Shown piece by piece: positions 32,463-43,690 of a stretch of DNA of 64,000 nucleotides (positions are counted from its first letter, which is position 1; each line of letters starts with the position of its first letter). The stretch is taken from contig JACGWO010000002.1 in the NCBI GenBank assembly GCA_034509735.1, positions 22,925,636 to 22,989,635 of the forward strand. The letters are read 5' to 3'. The stretch is from Sesamum alatum. Its lineage: Eukaryota; Streptophyta; Magnoliopsida; Lamiales; Pedaliaceae. The notes under the pieces are model-generated. The model was not told the DNA's origin and did not search any database. It saw only the letters and a program-made list of their open reading frames with translations. The translations under genes were made by a program, and so were the position numbers.

Positions 32463-34499
32463 ATGACTAAAGACCAAGCATTTAATTACTTATCAAACCT
32501 CCGTCTTTTAAATTCTACTGATCGTGAACTCTATTTTTTAAATGTAGATTTAAAATGTCTAAGAACCCTTTCAACCATACTTGAGACCAACAAATTCAAT
32601 GGAACCAATTACAACGACTGGTTGCGCAATCTCAGGATAGTCCTGGATTACGAGAACCAAGGCTACGTCATGGACGAGCCTCTCCCTAGGACCTTACCGG
32701 AAGGATCCACGCCAGAAGAACGTGAGACATTCGAGACTTGGCATAAGGATACCCGGAAAGTCCGTAGCGTCATACTTGCTTCAATGACGAATGAGATTCA
32801 GAAGCAATATGAAAGGGTAAACAATGTCCCTTCCATTACGGCCCGCCTTAAGGATTGCTATGCAGTCTCGGACCGACATACTAGGTATGTCGCGACTAAG
32901 GCGTCCTTTGGAACCAAAATGACAGAAGGATCATCTGTACAAGAGCACGGGGTTAAAATGCTTACCCTAGTGGAAAAGCTCGAGGACCTAAAGACAGGCC
33001 TCGATAATGAGACATACATAGATGTGATCCTTCAGTCTCTCCCACCCTCATTCGACCAATTTATTGTTAACTATAACATGAACGGACTTGAGAAGGGCAT
33101 TCATGAGTTGATCAATATGTTGGTGCAACACGAGGCAACGACCAAAAAGTCCACGCCTTCGGTATTGTTTGGAGGTGCTTCAACTTCCAAAACGAAAGGC
33201 AAGGGTGTCGGACGTTGGAAAAGGAAGAAAGGGAAGGGAAAAGCCGTCAAAGCAACTACAAACACTAAGAGTGTTCCCATTGCCAAAGAGGGCAAAGGCA
33301 AAGGAAAAGGGAAGGTTGTCTCCAAGCAACAGTCGAGGGCATATGACATATGTATCAATTTCAATGAGAAAGGGCATTGGAAGAGGGAGTGCCCCAAACT
33401 CCTCTCGAACCAAGGTATATTTGTGATTGAGGTTAATATGGTCACTAATTCTGCCTCTTGGGTATTAGATACCGGCTGTGGAGCTCACATTTGCAATGAT
33501 TTGCAGGTGCTGAAAAGAAGCAGAAAACTGGGTAGCGGGGATATGATCCTGAAGCTTGGGAATGGCAAGGCCATCTCGGTAGAAGCAGTAGGATCCGTCA
33601 CTCTAGTAGTTAGTGATTGTATTAGTATAGAATTAGAGCAAGTTTATTATGTACCTAGTATGATTAAAAACATCATTTCCATTCCATTGTTAGACAATAG
33701 TGGTTATGAGTTTATGATCAATAAAAATTGCTTTTATTTGATGAGGTGTGGAATTGCTCATCTACTTGGTACACTTAATAATGGGCTCTATATCTTACAA
33801 CAAACGAACGTCGTTCTTAACGCTCAACACAAATGTAAAATAGATAATAACGGGAATGCACGACTGTGGCACACTAGGCTAGGTCACATATCCCAAGACA
33901 GAATGAAAAGATTGGTAGACTCAAAGAACCTAGCGGTAGGGGACTTGAGTGAGCTACCAACTTGTGAATCCTGTCTAAGAGGGAAAATGACCAAGAAGCC
34001 TTTTGTAGGACAAAGCAGGCTTGTCACAGGTCTGTTAGACTTGGTCCATACAGACGTATGTGGACCACTAAGGACGCAGGCCCGAGGTGGGTTCTCCAAC
34101 TTCATAACCTTCATCGATGATCATTCATGGTATGGTTATGTATACCTGATGAGGTACAAGTCTGAAGCTCTTGAGAGGTTTAAAGAATTCAGACTTGAAG
34201 TGGAGAACCAAACCAACTGCAAAATTAAAGTCCTACGGTCAGACCGAGGTGGAGAATACCTTAGTACCGAGTTCTTTATTTATCTAAAAGAAAATGGTAA
34301 AATATCTGAATGGACACCTCTCGGGACACCACAGTTGAATGGTGTCTCTGAAAGGAGGAATCGAACCCTGTTGGACATGGTTCGATCCATGATGAGTTTT
34401 ACCAAATTGCCCTTGTCCTTTTGGGGCTACGCATTGGAAACGACGGTCAAGTTATTAAATTTTGCGCCAACCAATGTATTGACCCAAACGCCATATTAA
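32463..34499 (+). pseudogene. gag-pol: gag-protease-integrase reading frame of the A element (678 codons)
   Basis: This is the longest open frame in the window. Gag starts with ILETNKFNGTNYNDWLRNLRIVL (residues about 40-62), followed by the UBN2-like capsid region. The zinc knuckle at residues 297-310 reads CINFNEKGHWKREC, with the second Cys changed to Phe. Protease DTG is at 336-338. The integrase HHCC finger is H470, H475, C501, C504. Its catalytic triad is D531, D594 and E630, with the expected 35-residue D-E spacing. The family start ATGTCTAAGAAC (32555) is out of frame here because of a 2-base loss; the frame stays open from an upstream ATG. It ends at TAA where other copies have GAA in TPYEIWH. 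A one-base deletion follows. Confidence 0.9.
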
Positions 34500-35077
34500 A
34501 TATGGCACGGCAGCCTGCATCCTACAACTACTTGAACGTGTGGGGTAGCCCCGCATACGTCAAGAGGTTAGTGGGAGATAAGCTAGAATCTAGGTCTAGC
34601 TTACGCACGTTCATTGAATACCCTAAAGAAACTGCAGGTTATTACTTTTATGACCCCTTGGAACAAAAGGTATTTGTTTCAAGGAGCACAGTATTATTGG
34701 AACAAAGCTTTCCAGAGGATATCCAACCTGATGAACTGATCCTTGAGGAATCAAGTGATGGAAATCAGTCATCAGAGGTAGCCGCGGATTCCTCACTTAG
34801 AGGATTCAGGATAGATACCCGAAAGACTGACCAACCTCGAGAAGTCCAGCATGCTAGGCATGAAGGACAGCCTCAGGAAAGGCCAGCCCCGGTACCTGAA
34901 CCGCTAGCTCCTATACAGTCAGCGCCCACAGTCACCACTAACGTTCCCGTTCTATGTAGGTCAACTAGAGAGTCCAGACCTCCAGTGAGATATGGCTTTC
35001 TAAATACGACCGGTCTACTGGATAACGATCCTAAGACATACGGAGAAGCGATGTCTGACATCGACTATGGGAAATAG
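34500..35077 (+). pseudogene. pol: Integrase C-terminus and linker, A element
   Basis: After the premature stop and a one-base loss (gcacggcagcc for gcacggcaagcc) the protein continues in another frame. It reads PASYNYLNVWGSPAYVKRLVGDK, GYYFYDPLEQKVFVSRS, then the acidic and proline-rich linker to YGEAMSDIDYGK. It ends at TAG where other copies encode Trp (KWLEAM). This segment joins the integrase core to RT. Neighbouring mutations mean no full Pol can be made without repair or readthrough. Confidence 0.88.
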
Positions 35078-35874
35078 CTTGAGGCCATGAAAACCGAAAT
35101 GGTCTCCATGAGCGAGAACCAAGTCTGGGGACTTGTAGACCCACCGAAAGGTGTTAAGCCAGTTGGCTGTAAGTGGGTCTATAAGTGCAAACTTGGCGTT
35201 GATGGAGAAGTCACAACTTCTAAGGCTAGGCTAGTAGCTACAACGACCCAGGGTCGATTTTGAGGACACCTACTCGCCGGTAGCCATGGCTAAATCCATT
35301 CAGATCCTGCTCGCCCTAGCAGCATGGTATGACTATGAGATATGGCAGATAGACGTGAAAACGGCCTTCCTCAATGGTTTCGTTGAGGAAGAGATCTATA
35401 TGGATCAACCAGAGGGTTTCACGGTCACTAGAGAAGAACAGAAGGTATGTCGTCTCTAGAAGTCCATCTATGGCCTCAAACAAGCATCCCGAAGTTGGAA
35501 CATTTGATTTGATGAAGTGATACGGGGTTATGACTTCAGCAAAAATGAATCCGACCCTTGTGTATACAAGAAGGTCAGTGGGAGCTCTATAGTGTTCCTA
35601 GTGCTTTATGTGGATGACATTCTACTCATAGAAAATAATGAAAGAATGTTAGGTGACACAAAAGCATGGTTATCAACCCAATTTTCCATGAAGGATTTGG
35701 GTGAAGCCTCCTACATCCTAGGCATCTAGATTGTCAGGGACAGATCTAAAAGGATGTTAGGGCTCCCCCAAAAAGTTTTGAATGGACAACTCCAAACGAG
35801 GATTCCTTCCCATGAGGCCTGGGATCAAGTTATCGAAGAAATAGTCCCCGCAGACTGATGAGGAACTTGAAAGG
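35078..35874 (+). pseudogene. pol: Reverse transcriptase, A element (broken)
   Basis: RT segments in order: LEAMKTEM, VKPVGCKWVYK, a deletion of about 11 bp in the VAKGYTQRPGVDF region (about 35240), YDYEIWQIDVKTAFLNGFVEEEIYMDQPEGF, then TAG at 35457-35459 in place of CAG of RLQKSIYGLKQAS. The FLVLYVDDILLI active site is intact (about 35593-35630). A further TAG near 35728 replaces Gln in ILGIQI. A deletion near 35770 removes the TQNSYMEKVLKRYRM segment. RT would copy the genomic RNA in the particle; this copy cannot. Confidence 0.88.
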
Positions 35875-36531
35875 ATGAATGTCATCCCCTATGCTTCTGC
35901 CGTAGGTAGCATCCAATATGCGGTTCACTGCACCAGACCTGACATTGCTTACGCTTTGAGTGTAACAAGCAGATATCAGTCTTGTGCAGGAGAGGCACAT
36001 TCGAATGCTGTTAAGGGCATCCTTAAGTACCTGAGGAGGACTAAGGAAATGTTCTTGGTCTATGGCAATGGAGAACTGATCCTGGAAGGTTTTAGCGACG
36101 CTAGTTTCCAGTTTGATGATAATGATGCCAAGTCTCAATCGGGTTATGTATTCAGGCTCAATGGAGGAGTAGTGGCTTGGAAAAGTTCCAAGCAAGCAAC
36201 CACTGCTGATTCCACCACTGAGGCCGAATACATAGCAGCTTCAGAAGCTGCCAAGGAAGCGGTTTGGATGAGAAACTACATCCAAGAGTTGGGTGTGGTG
36301 CCTAGCATCGCCGAGCCCGTTGTCATCGTTTGTGATAACAACGGAGCAATAGCGCAAGCAAAGGAACTAAGATCTCATCACCGTTCCAAACACATTCTTA
36401 GACGCTACCATCTTCTTAGAGAAATGGTAGGAAGAGGTGACGTTCGGATGGACCGAGTCAACTCAGCAGACAACACAACAGATCCACTGACAAAGCCTAT
36501 GTCGCAGAGCTCTCATACGCAACATCTTTAG
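35875..36531 (+). pseudogene. pol: RNase H and C-terminus of Pol, A element
   Basis: An open stretch of 218 codons carries copia RNase H: CTRPDIAYALSVTSRYQSC, then FSDASFQ with the first Asp, TTADSTTEAEYIAASEAAK with the catalytic Glu, VIVCDNNGAIAQAKE with the next Asp, and the RSHHRSKHILRRYHLLREM tail. It ends with TDPLTKPMSQSSHTQHL. The domain itself looks intact; the upstream RT frame is broken, so it would not be translated as part of Pol. The polypurine tract follows within 45 bp. Confidence 0.9.
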
Positions 36532-36571
36532 AAGATGGGGATTAGACATATGGGCGATTGGATTTAAGGCC

Positions 36572-36581
36572 AAGTGGGAGA
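36572..36581 (+). other. Polypurine tract, A element
   Basis: AAGTGGGAGA lies immediately before the 3' LTR and is identical in copies B1 and E and, reversed, in the minus-strand A element at 48524-48533. Confidence 0.88.
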
Positions 36582-36582
36582 T

Positions 36583-38577
36583 TGTTAGAATAGGTGACCA
36601 TGTAGCCAATCCTGGCAGGAAAAATGTAACCTATGTCTAAACAATTTAAAGGATTTGATAAATTATTAATGAATAAGAAGTGATATTCATTTGGCATTAC
36701 TTTGTTTGTGTTCACTTTATCTGCATTATATTTCTGTTCACTACGCAAACAAAGCCCATAGACTGAAAACATATTTCGGGGACTGGGACTACGCTTGGAG
36801 GTAGGTCCATGAAATCAGTCCTGCCGAATCAGTTCGAAAAACTACAAGTCAAGGAATCTCGAAAAATGGGTACCAAGATTCCCCTTGAGACTTGCACTAA
36901 GCATCTGCTGTCGTATTTCATCGACGGGTGACGAGGGTCGTCTAAGCAGTGTTAGTGGGTTAGCCCGCTAGGGAGCAGCTAACTGAGGTGACTCGCGGGA
37001 ATCATCTTACGGAGAACCTTGAGTAGGGTCGGTTAGGTATGACGTGTGTTCCCGGTTCCAACAGTACAGGTCAAGTCCTTTGACTTGAGGAACTGCTGAG
37101 TTTACCTGTACATCAGTGCTGTATCTTAGATATGGTGAGAGATTGCCATGAAAGCACATGAGTAGTCATAAGTCATGTCCAGTGCAGCTCCAGTGTACAG
37201 AATGACAGTAGTTTCCAAGAAAGGATCTGTCTCCTGTTAAAAGGCATTGACAGTTGAGTCTCACAAATGCTCTGTGTCTTGTCCCTAAAATCTGTGGCCA
37301 CAGTAACTGAACAGAAGGGAAGGTTTCCCTTGCAGCGTTTAGTAAAGGATAGACCGACACTTAGGTCCAAAATGGGTACCTGCATTTTCCGTGCCCTAGA
37401 CCCTAAGTGGTGAGACCGTAGACGGAAGGACAAGTGTACTGTTAGAGCCTAAATGTTCATCCCCGTATATTCACCTAGTCTCTAGTGCCATGGACCGTTG
37501 CTAGATGGCCACCCTTGGTAACGGGCGAATTCTAGGAATCCGACCAAGTCTAGCTGAAGGTGAACCTAAAGAGTCGCACACAATCCGCACACATAAAGTA
37601 TTTAATTTAGAATTAAATATTTGGAGGAATGGAATGATTAAATTGGATTTAATCGGGACCTTAATTTTCTTGGAAAGAATTAATTCCTTTTATTGGATAA
37701 AAGGGATTTATCTAATAAATTAGATTTATTAGCTAATGAGCTTAGAATAAATATTTATATTTAATATATTTATTTATTGCCCTTGGAATATTTAAATAGA
37801 TTTTAAATATTCCATTAAATTAAATTAATGGTTGAGATTAAAAGGATAGATGGATGGCTAGGATTAATTTGACTAGGTCAAATTACTACTTTGACTAGGA
37901 CTTTGACTAGGTCAAAATCGTAGTCAAATTAGTCTTCTTAGAGTTGGAGTCTGAAGAGGATTAAACTACTCCTCTATATATACTCCTAGCTCCTCACCTT
38001 AAGAGAGATGATGATTCTTCAACACATACACACACACACACACACAAACCGTGTGCTCTCTCTCCCTCTCTCGTCCGCCTCTCTCCTCTCTCTCTCCAAG
38101 AATTGTTCTTGTTCTTTTGTGTGTTAACAATTGAACAAAAGGAGGATTAATCCCGTTAAATAATAATGTGTGATTGATCTGTCCTCTCCAAATAAAATAC
38201 TTGTTCGTTCGCTAGCACGAAGTACAAGATACATTGACGGATTGCGTGTCACGATTTAGAGGATCTCACATACGAGATTTGGAGCAAATCAGGGAACAAC
38301 GCGAGTACCGGTTAGAAGAGAAAAACGACGAACCGGTAGGTCTCTATTTACGTTTTCGTCCTCTTTTATTTTACAAATCCTATGGCCTCCATGATTGCAT
38401 GTATGTTCTTAATTCATGAGATACACCGAACACCCGGGAACTTCAAGGGCACACCCCTTGAACGTGTTTTAATTTTATACGTAGGATACATGTTTAAATT
38501 CTGCAATTTAAATTTATATCACGCTTCCGCATTCACGCTATTCCCGGGACGATCCACACGCCTATCCCAGGCTTTCA
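36583..38577 (+). repeat. 3' LTR of full-length A element
   Basis: 1,995 bp with the same landmarks as the 5' LTR, including W-box pairs at 37866-37928 and TATATATA at 37975-37982. Its CA microsatellite (about 38022-38046) is longer than in the 5' LTR. It ends GCTTTCA, followed by the target repeat CTTAA. Confidence 0.95.
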
Positions 38578-39600
38578 CTTAATTAGGGAAGAAGTCCAAC
38601 TTCTTCATATTCCATAAATGAAATCCAATTTAATATAATTTCCACTTAAATAATTCCCGTTGATCTTTTAATCCAATTAAAAAGATCCAATATCTCAACT
38701 TTCTATATTATTCGATAAATCATATTTACCGATTAAACGAGGGCCCGATACAATATTGGCCCGTCTATCCAATGGAAAATTCCTTAAGTAATCCAATTAC
38801 TTATCATCCACTGAAATTGACTCCAAGTCAATTCGTTCACCTCCTCGGTGATATGTGTGTGACCCTTTAGGTTCACCTGCAGCTAGACTTGGGCTCGTGT
38901 CCAACAGGAGCCCGTCATCATGGGTGGCCGTCTAGCAACGGTCCATGGCACTAGACTAGGTGAATGTTAGCGTGAATATTTAGATGCCGATTCCATACGG
39001 GTACGGTCCTACTGTCGATCGTCTCCTGGCCTTAGTCTAGGGTATGGAATTGGACGTCGGTTCCCATCCTTGACTAGGCAACTATGCTTCATACCCGAGA
39101 TGCGTTTACTCTATCGATCGACGTAGGAAACCCTTTCCTACTCAATCAATTGCTATGACCATAGACTTTTAGAGTCTAAACCATCTCAAAGTGCATAGGA
39201 GACATCACCATCATGTACTGACAGGGGACAGATCCTATCTTGGAATCACCACCGTCCTCTCTGCATGCTCCAACTGCACTGGACAAGGCTTATAATGACC
39301 ATTTTACAGAATGATCACCTCTCCCCAGATCCAAGATACTGTCGTCATATGCACGTGACTGCCATGATTCCTCAAGTCCGAGGACTAATCCCGTACTATC
39401 GGAACTGGGAATTCCAGTCATACCGACCAAGCCTCCAAGGCTTCCATATGACGATTCCCGCCAGTCAGTTCAGTCAGTCGACTACCTTGCCAACTAACCC
39501 ACTAAAATTGCATAGACGACCTACGTCTGGCACCGATGAAACTCGGCACTCACCCAGTGAATGCAATACTTAATGCAAGTCTCTATAGGGCGCTCGAGGC
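38578..39600 (-). mobile_element. Reversed B' LTR, right part, truncated
   Basis: This continues the LTR split by the A element: 'aattagggaagaagtccaac' matches the reverse of about 6170-6190. It runs through the conserved U3 block in reverse (38916-38975) to 'gggcgctcgaggccc'. There, about 290 bp short of the LTR start, it meets + strand B LTR sequence at about 39601. The missing start and the missing part of the outer LTR suggest one deletion across the junction. Confidence 0.83.
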
Positions 39601-41020
39601 CCAGCCTAATCCAGGATGGGAACCGATGCCCAATTCCAAACCCTAAACTTAGTCTGGGAGACGGATGGTGAAGGACCATACTCGTATGGAACTCGGGAGC
39701 CTAAATGTTTACGCCAAGATTCACCTAGTCTCTAGTGCAATGGATTGTTGCTAGACGGCCACCCATGGTGATGGGTATTTTCTGATTAATGGTTAGTTGA
39801 AAAATAGTTAATTAAATGGGATTTAATTGACAAATGGTGTTGGACACAAGCCCACGTCTAGCTGAAGGTGAACCTAATGAGTCACACACAAATCACTTTG
39901 GATTTGGTGGAATTAATTTGGAATTAATTCTAGAAGAACTGAATTAATTTAATTGGATTACATTAATTCAAGAGAGAAAATAAATGATTGGATCATTTGT
40001 TGGGAAATCCATTTCATAGATGGTCCAAATATTAATTAATTGGATTACTTAATTTTTTGTACTTAGAACCTTTAAATTAATTGGATTAATTTATTGGGTT
40101 TTTGGCTAGATAATTGATTGGATCAATTATTTATAATTTGGACTTATGTTTTTTTAATTGGATTTAATAAATAATTGGGCTTCAATTGGATTAAAAATAA
40201 TTAGATTAATTAATGCCCAATGGACTCATGTTTGGACTTTATTTAATTAGATTAAATACACGTCCAAAACATAAGAATTCAAGTCCACATTACATGCAAG
40301 TTGAAGCAAGTTAAGAAGGAGTTTCAACTCCTCCACATGTGTACATGAAGTGGTCGGCCATGAGCTCTTTTGTGGGTGGTTTTCTCTTGCTATCCTGTGT
40401 AGTGGATGTGCTAGAAGTGTGTGTATGCAGAATTTGCCTTGGAGGTTAGTTGTGTAGGTGGTTTTTTGATCCCTATATTGTACATATACAAAACAACTTT
40501 GCTAGACATTTACTTACTTACTTGCTTCATTTTTGCTGGAGCTCTGTTAGCCCGAAACACTCGGAAATTCTCTCTTTAGTGTTCATACTGCTTAGACAAG
40601 ATTTGAACAAATAAATTCCAAGGTTTCACTAGGTCATAGTGTTTTTCTTCGGAAGTGTTTTTTCTTCCTTTTTTTATTTTCTATCTAGCAATAGAACATA
40701 AGTAAATTGCTAGTGTGGTGTGGAATGCATTACTAGAGTTCTACGTTGAGCTATGAAGTGAACGAACGAAGGAGGAAAAGAAAGGAACAGCGCACGAACC
40801 CCTGGAAACAAAGGTTGATTTTCTTTTACGTTTACATGTACCCTTGTTCTTGTCCTTTTAAGCCACATGTCTAGCATCCTTGCTTTAATTATTTGTGCTT
40901 TTACAAACATCGAACACCTGGGAAATTCAAAGGGAATATCCCTTTGAATCTGGTTTAAATTATGCCTTAAATTTATATTTTACGCTTCCGTGCATTCTCG
41001 GGCCATACCCGATTCTTTCA
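39601..41020 (+). mobile_element. Subfamily B LTR, second part (5' LTR of copy E)
   Basis: The + strand B LTR resumes with 'aatccaggatgggaacc', passes the conserved block (39718-39775), and ends 'gattctttca' directly before a primer binding site. It aligns with 56960-58386. Together with 27373-27658 it is one LTR shared by copies D and E, lacking roughly 500 bp at the junction. Confidence 0.88.
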
Positions 41021-41021
41021 G

Positions 41022-41033
41022 TGGTATCAGAGC
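41022..41033 (+). other. Primer binding site (initiator tRNA-Met), copy E
   Basis: TGGTATCAGAGC lies one base after the LTR end, identical to the site of the A element. Confidence 0.92.
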
Positions 41034-42884
41034 CTGGTTTGGTGTTGTAATGAGTTAAGCATGCAGAACATGTTTAAAACGCTTTTGGAAAGCATGTTTA
41101 ACCTTTTCTAGCATGATTACATGTATGAAAATATGTGTTAATTTTGCTTTTGAAATTATGGATATCCATGCATTTATGAGAATTTTATTTTCTGTAAATG
41201 CATGTTTATGTTTCAGTCTTATAGCAGAAATATGAAAAAAATTTGGAAAAACGTTCGGTAGCCATCTGCTTGCTGCTGTCGGTCGGCTGGTCACTGGGCC
41301 AGCCTGCGCACAGGCCAAGAGCCCAGCGCAGGCAGAGGTGCATGCGTGCGCGCGTGCGCTGGGCCGTCGGCCGGGCTAGGCTGTTTTGCATCGTTTTTTT
41401 TTGTGAAAAATTGCATTTTTTTGATTTCTTCTAGTAATCTGAAAGTATTAATTTTTGGCATGTTTTAATTTCAGTTGAATTGGATTTTTCTAAAATTTAT
41501 TTATGCCTTAGATTTTTTTTTGAAATGGTTTCCAAACCAAAATTATTTATACATTGGATGGATGAGTGGTATTAATTTTTTTAATTGCATTATTAATGTA
41601 TTATTTTCTGCACTTAATTATGTTTATGGTTGGATATTGGATATCTGGTGATAAATGCATGGGATGTATTTATTTGTTGGCATGTTTATATTTGTTATAA
41701 ATGTGCTTTGTTGTTTTTTATTTGATAAACAATAAGGATGATCACTAGCCGTTTTTTAGCCTATGTATGGTTTATTTATTATTGGCTGAGGCCTGCGTTC
41801 CTCGTTGTTTTTTTCCTTCTCTCTATCATTTTTAGCCTTGAAGTAATAAGGCTTTCGTCCTCTCTTTTCATGTACTCCCCCCGACTTATGATTGGGTTTT
41901 TTTTAAGATGTAATGAGAGTAGATTAGGTTGTGAGGCTTTATTTTATTAAATGTAAGCTTCCAAGGAGATGACGGTCCGGTGGACAGAGCCTACGATGGA
42001 AGGTCAAGAAGAACAAAGGAGGAATTTTTACATGGCACCATTAGTAGGACAATGGGATGTATATATTGTAATAGTGTCGGCCTACCCAGTTTAACAATAG
42101 ATGCACCGCGGGCTCAGCGGATCACTTAGGAATGGGCTTGTGATCATCCTAACAGGGGCGTGCTAGGCTTGTTTTGCATGTGCTTAAGTTTTTTATGCTT
42201 TGAAGCATGGTGTGTTTGGAATGCATCTTATTACAATATATGTATGAAACTTGAGCATGAAAAATACTAATAATGATGAGGTCTTGGTCTTACAATATTA
42301 TTAACTCTCACTTGGATGGTCCAAGTACATATTAGGCCCAAATAGGAATTAAATCAAATGGTTTCATTATTCCAAACCTTCCGTCCGTAACAATGTAATG
42401 AGGAAGCTACTTTCATCTAAAGCATGGTCTCACAAGTCATGGTACGTTTTGGTACGGAAGAAAGCTGCATTATTATTATGAACAAAGGAAGATGCTCCTG
42501 TTTCCCTGTCTCACGATTCGTGGGGGGTGACAGTTGAGATATGATTTAGTTTATGGGTCCGTCCTAACGCCGAAATAGCGTGATTCGCTTGGAGTCCTGA
42601 GAATCATGTGAAAGAGGTGAGGCAAAATATCATGGGAATCTCATTCGATGAGAATGGTATGGGATACCTCCTGCAAAGCTTTTCCCATGTTATTCATAAA
42701 AGTCGGGCATGAAGAATTGCTTTTGTGGATCCCAAGCCCACAAGGAAATGGTTTCCGGAAACCTCACTTGAGAGTGGTGGGCTTTTGTAGAAATAGTGGG
42801 AGGATTGATGACTAAAGACCAAGTCATAACTTGAATTAATATTACAATTCGTTTGATAATTTATGCTTTACATTTTTAATGTAG
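41034..42884 (+). other. Untranslated leader of copy E
   Basis: The leader has a modest GC-rich island (about 41255-41390) and the 'gatgatcactagcc' to 'taatgagagtag' block (41737-41926). The 'ggggcgtgctaggctt' block and paired palindromes CACAAGTCATG (42431-42441) and CACGATTCGTG (42512-42522) follow. The purine block 'aatagtgggagg' and a short upstream frame (MTKDQVIT, stop) precede the gag ATG. No protein gene is supported. Confidence 0.82.
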
Positions 42885-43690
42885 ATGTCTAAGAATCTGC
42901 TATCTATGATTATGGAGACAAACAAATACGAACTACAATGATTGATTGCATAATCTGAGGATTGTCCTCGATTATGAAAACCAGGCTTATGTTCTGGATA
43001 AGTCATTTTTCGTAACCTTGACAGAGGGTTCCTCGCCAGAAGAGTGTTTAACGTTCGAAAAATGGCATGAGGATGACCGCAAGGTACGCAGCGTCATACT
43101 GGCTTTCATGACCAATGAGATCCAGAGACAGTATGATAGGCTGGACTATGCCAGCGCGATAATGCTCTACTTCTAAGATATGTATGTGGTTCCGGATAGG
43201 CATATTAGGGATGCCGCCACAAAAGCATTTTTAGGAACCAAGATGACTAAAGGATCCTTGGTACATGAACATGGGATCAAGATACTTTCCCTTGTGGAAA
43301 AGCTCGTGGATCTTAAAGTTGGGGTTGATAATGATACATGTATAGATGTGATCCTAAAGTCTCTTCCTCCCACTTACGACCTTTTTGTCGTAAATTACAA
43401 CATGAATGGGATTGAGAAGTCCATACATGAGTTGATTAACATGTTGACCGAGTTCGAAGCAACAACCAAAAGGTCTGCGTCGGCGATACTGGTTTGGGAG
43501 GCTTCGACCTCTAAAGCGAAGGCAAGAAGGCCGGACGCTGCTAGCGCTCAGAGTGCTCCTGTTGCCCCAGTGGGGATGGGCAAAGGAAAGTGAAAAGTTG
43601 ACCGCAGCCGTCGAGGGCAAATGATGTCTGCATGCATTGCCATGGAAAAGGGCATTGGAAGAGGGGACTGCCCAAGCTTCTCTCCAATCC
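42885..43690 (+). pseudogene. gag: Copia gag, copy E
   Basis: It starts at ATGTCTAAGAATC but a deletion in the NKFNGTNY segment gives an early stop. 42946-43176 then reads NLRIVLDYENQAYVLDK to AFMTNEIQRQYDRLDYA, and 43180-43593 reads MYVVPDRHIRD through VILKSLPPTYDLFVVNYNMNG. The basic linker is shortened: compared with A copies, the KRKKGKGKA run is largely missing. The knuckle CMHCHGKGHWKRGL (near 43632) lacks the last Cys. The copy is diverged from A gag and closer to copies B1 and D, consistent with the B subfamily. Confidence 0.85.

Larger units (their letters stand above)
28455..38577 (+). mobile_element. Full-length copia element, subfamily A (10.1 kb)
   Basis: Two LTRs (28455-30436 and 36583-38577) flank an internal region with primer binding site, 2-kb leader, gag, protease, integrase, RT, RNase H and polypurine tract, in copia order. 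The element is bounded by the 5-bp duplication CTTAA (28450-28454 and 38578-38582). The interrupted reversed B' LTR continues exactly across it. By eye the first 350 bp of the two LTRs differ at about 20 sites, so the insertion is not very recent. Pol carries several nonsense and frameshift mutations, so the copy is not autonomous. LTR and leader lengths and the RT/RNase H sequence fit the Angela/BARE-1-like group. Confidence 0.95.
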
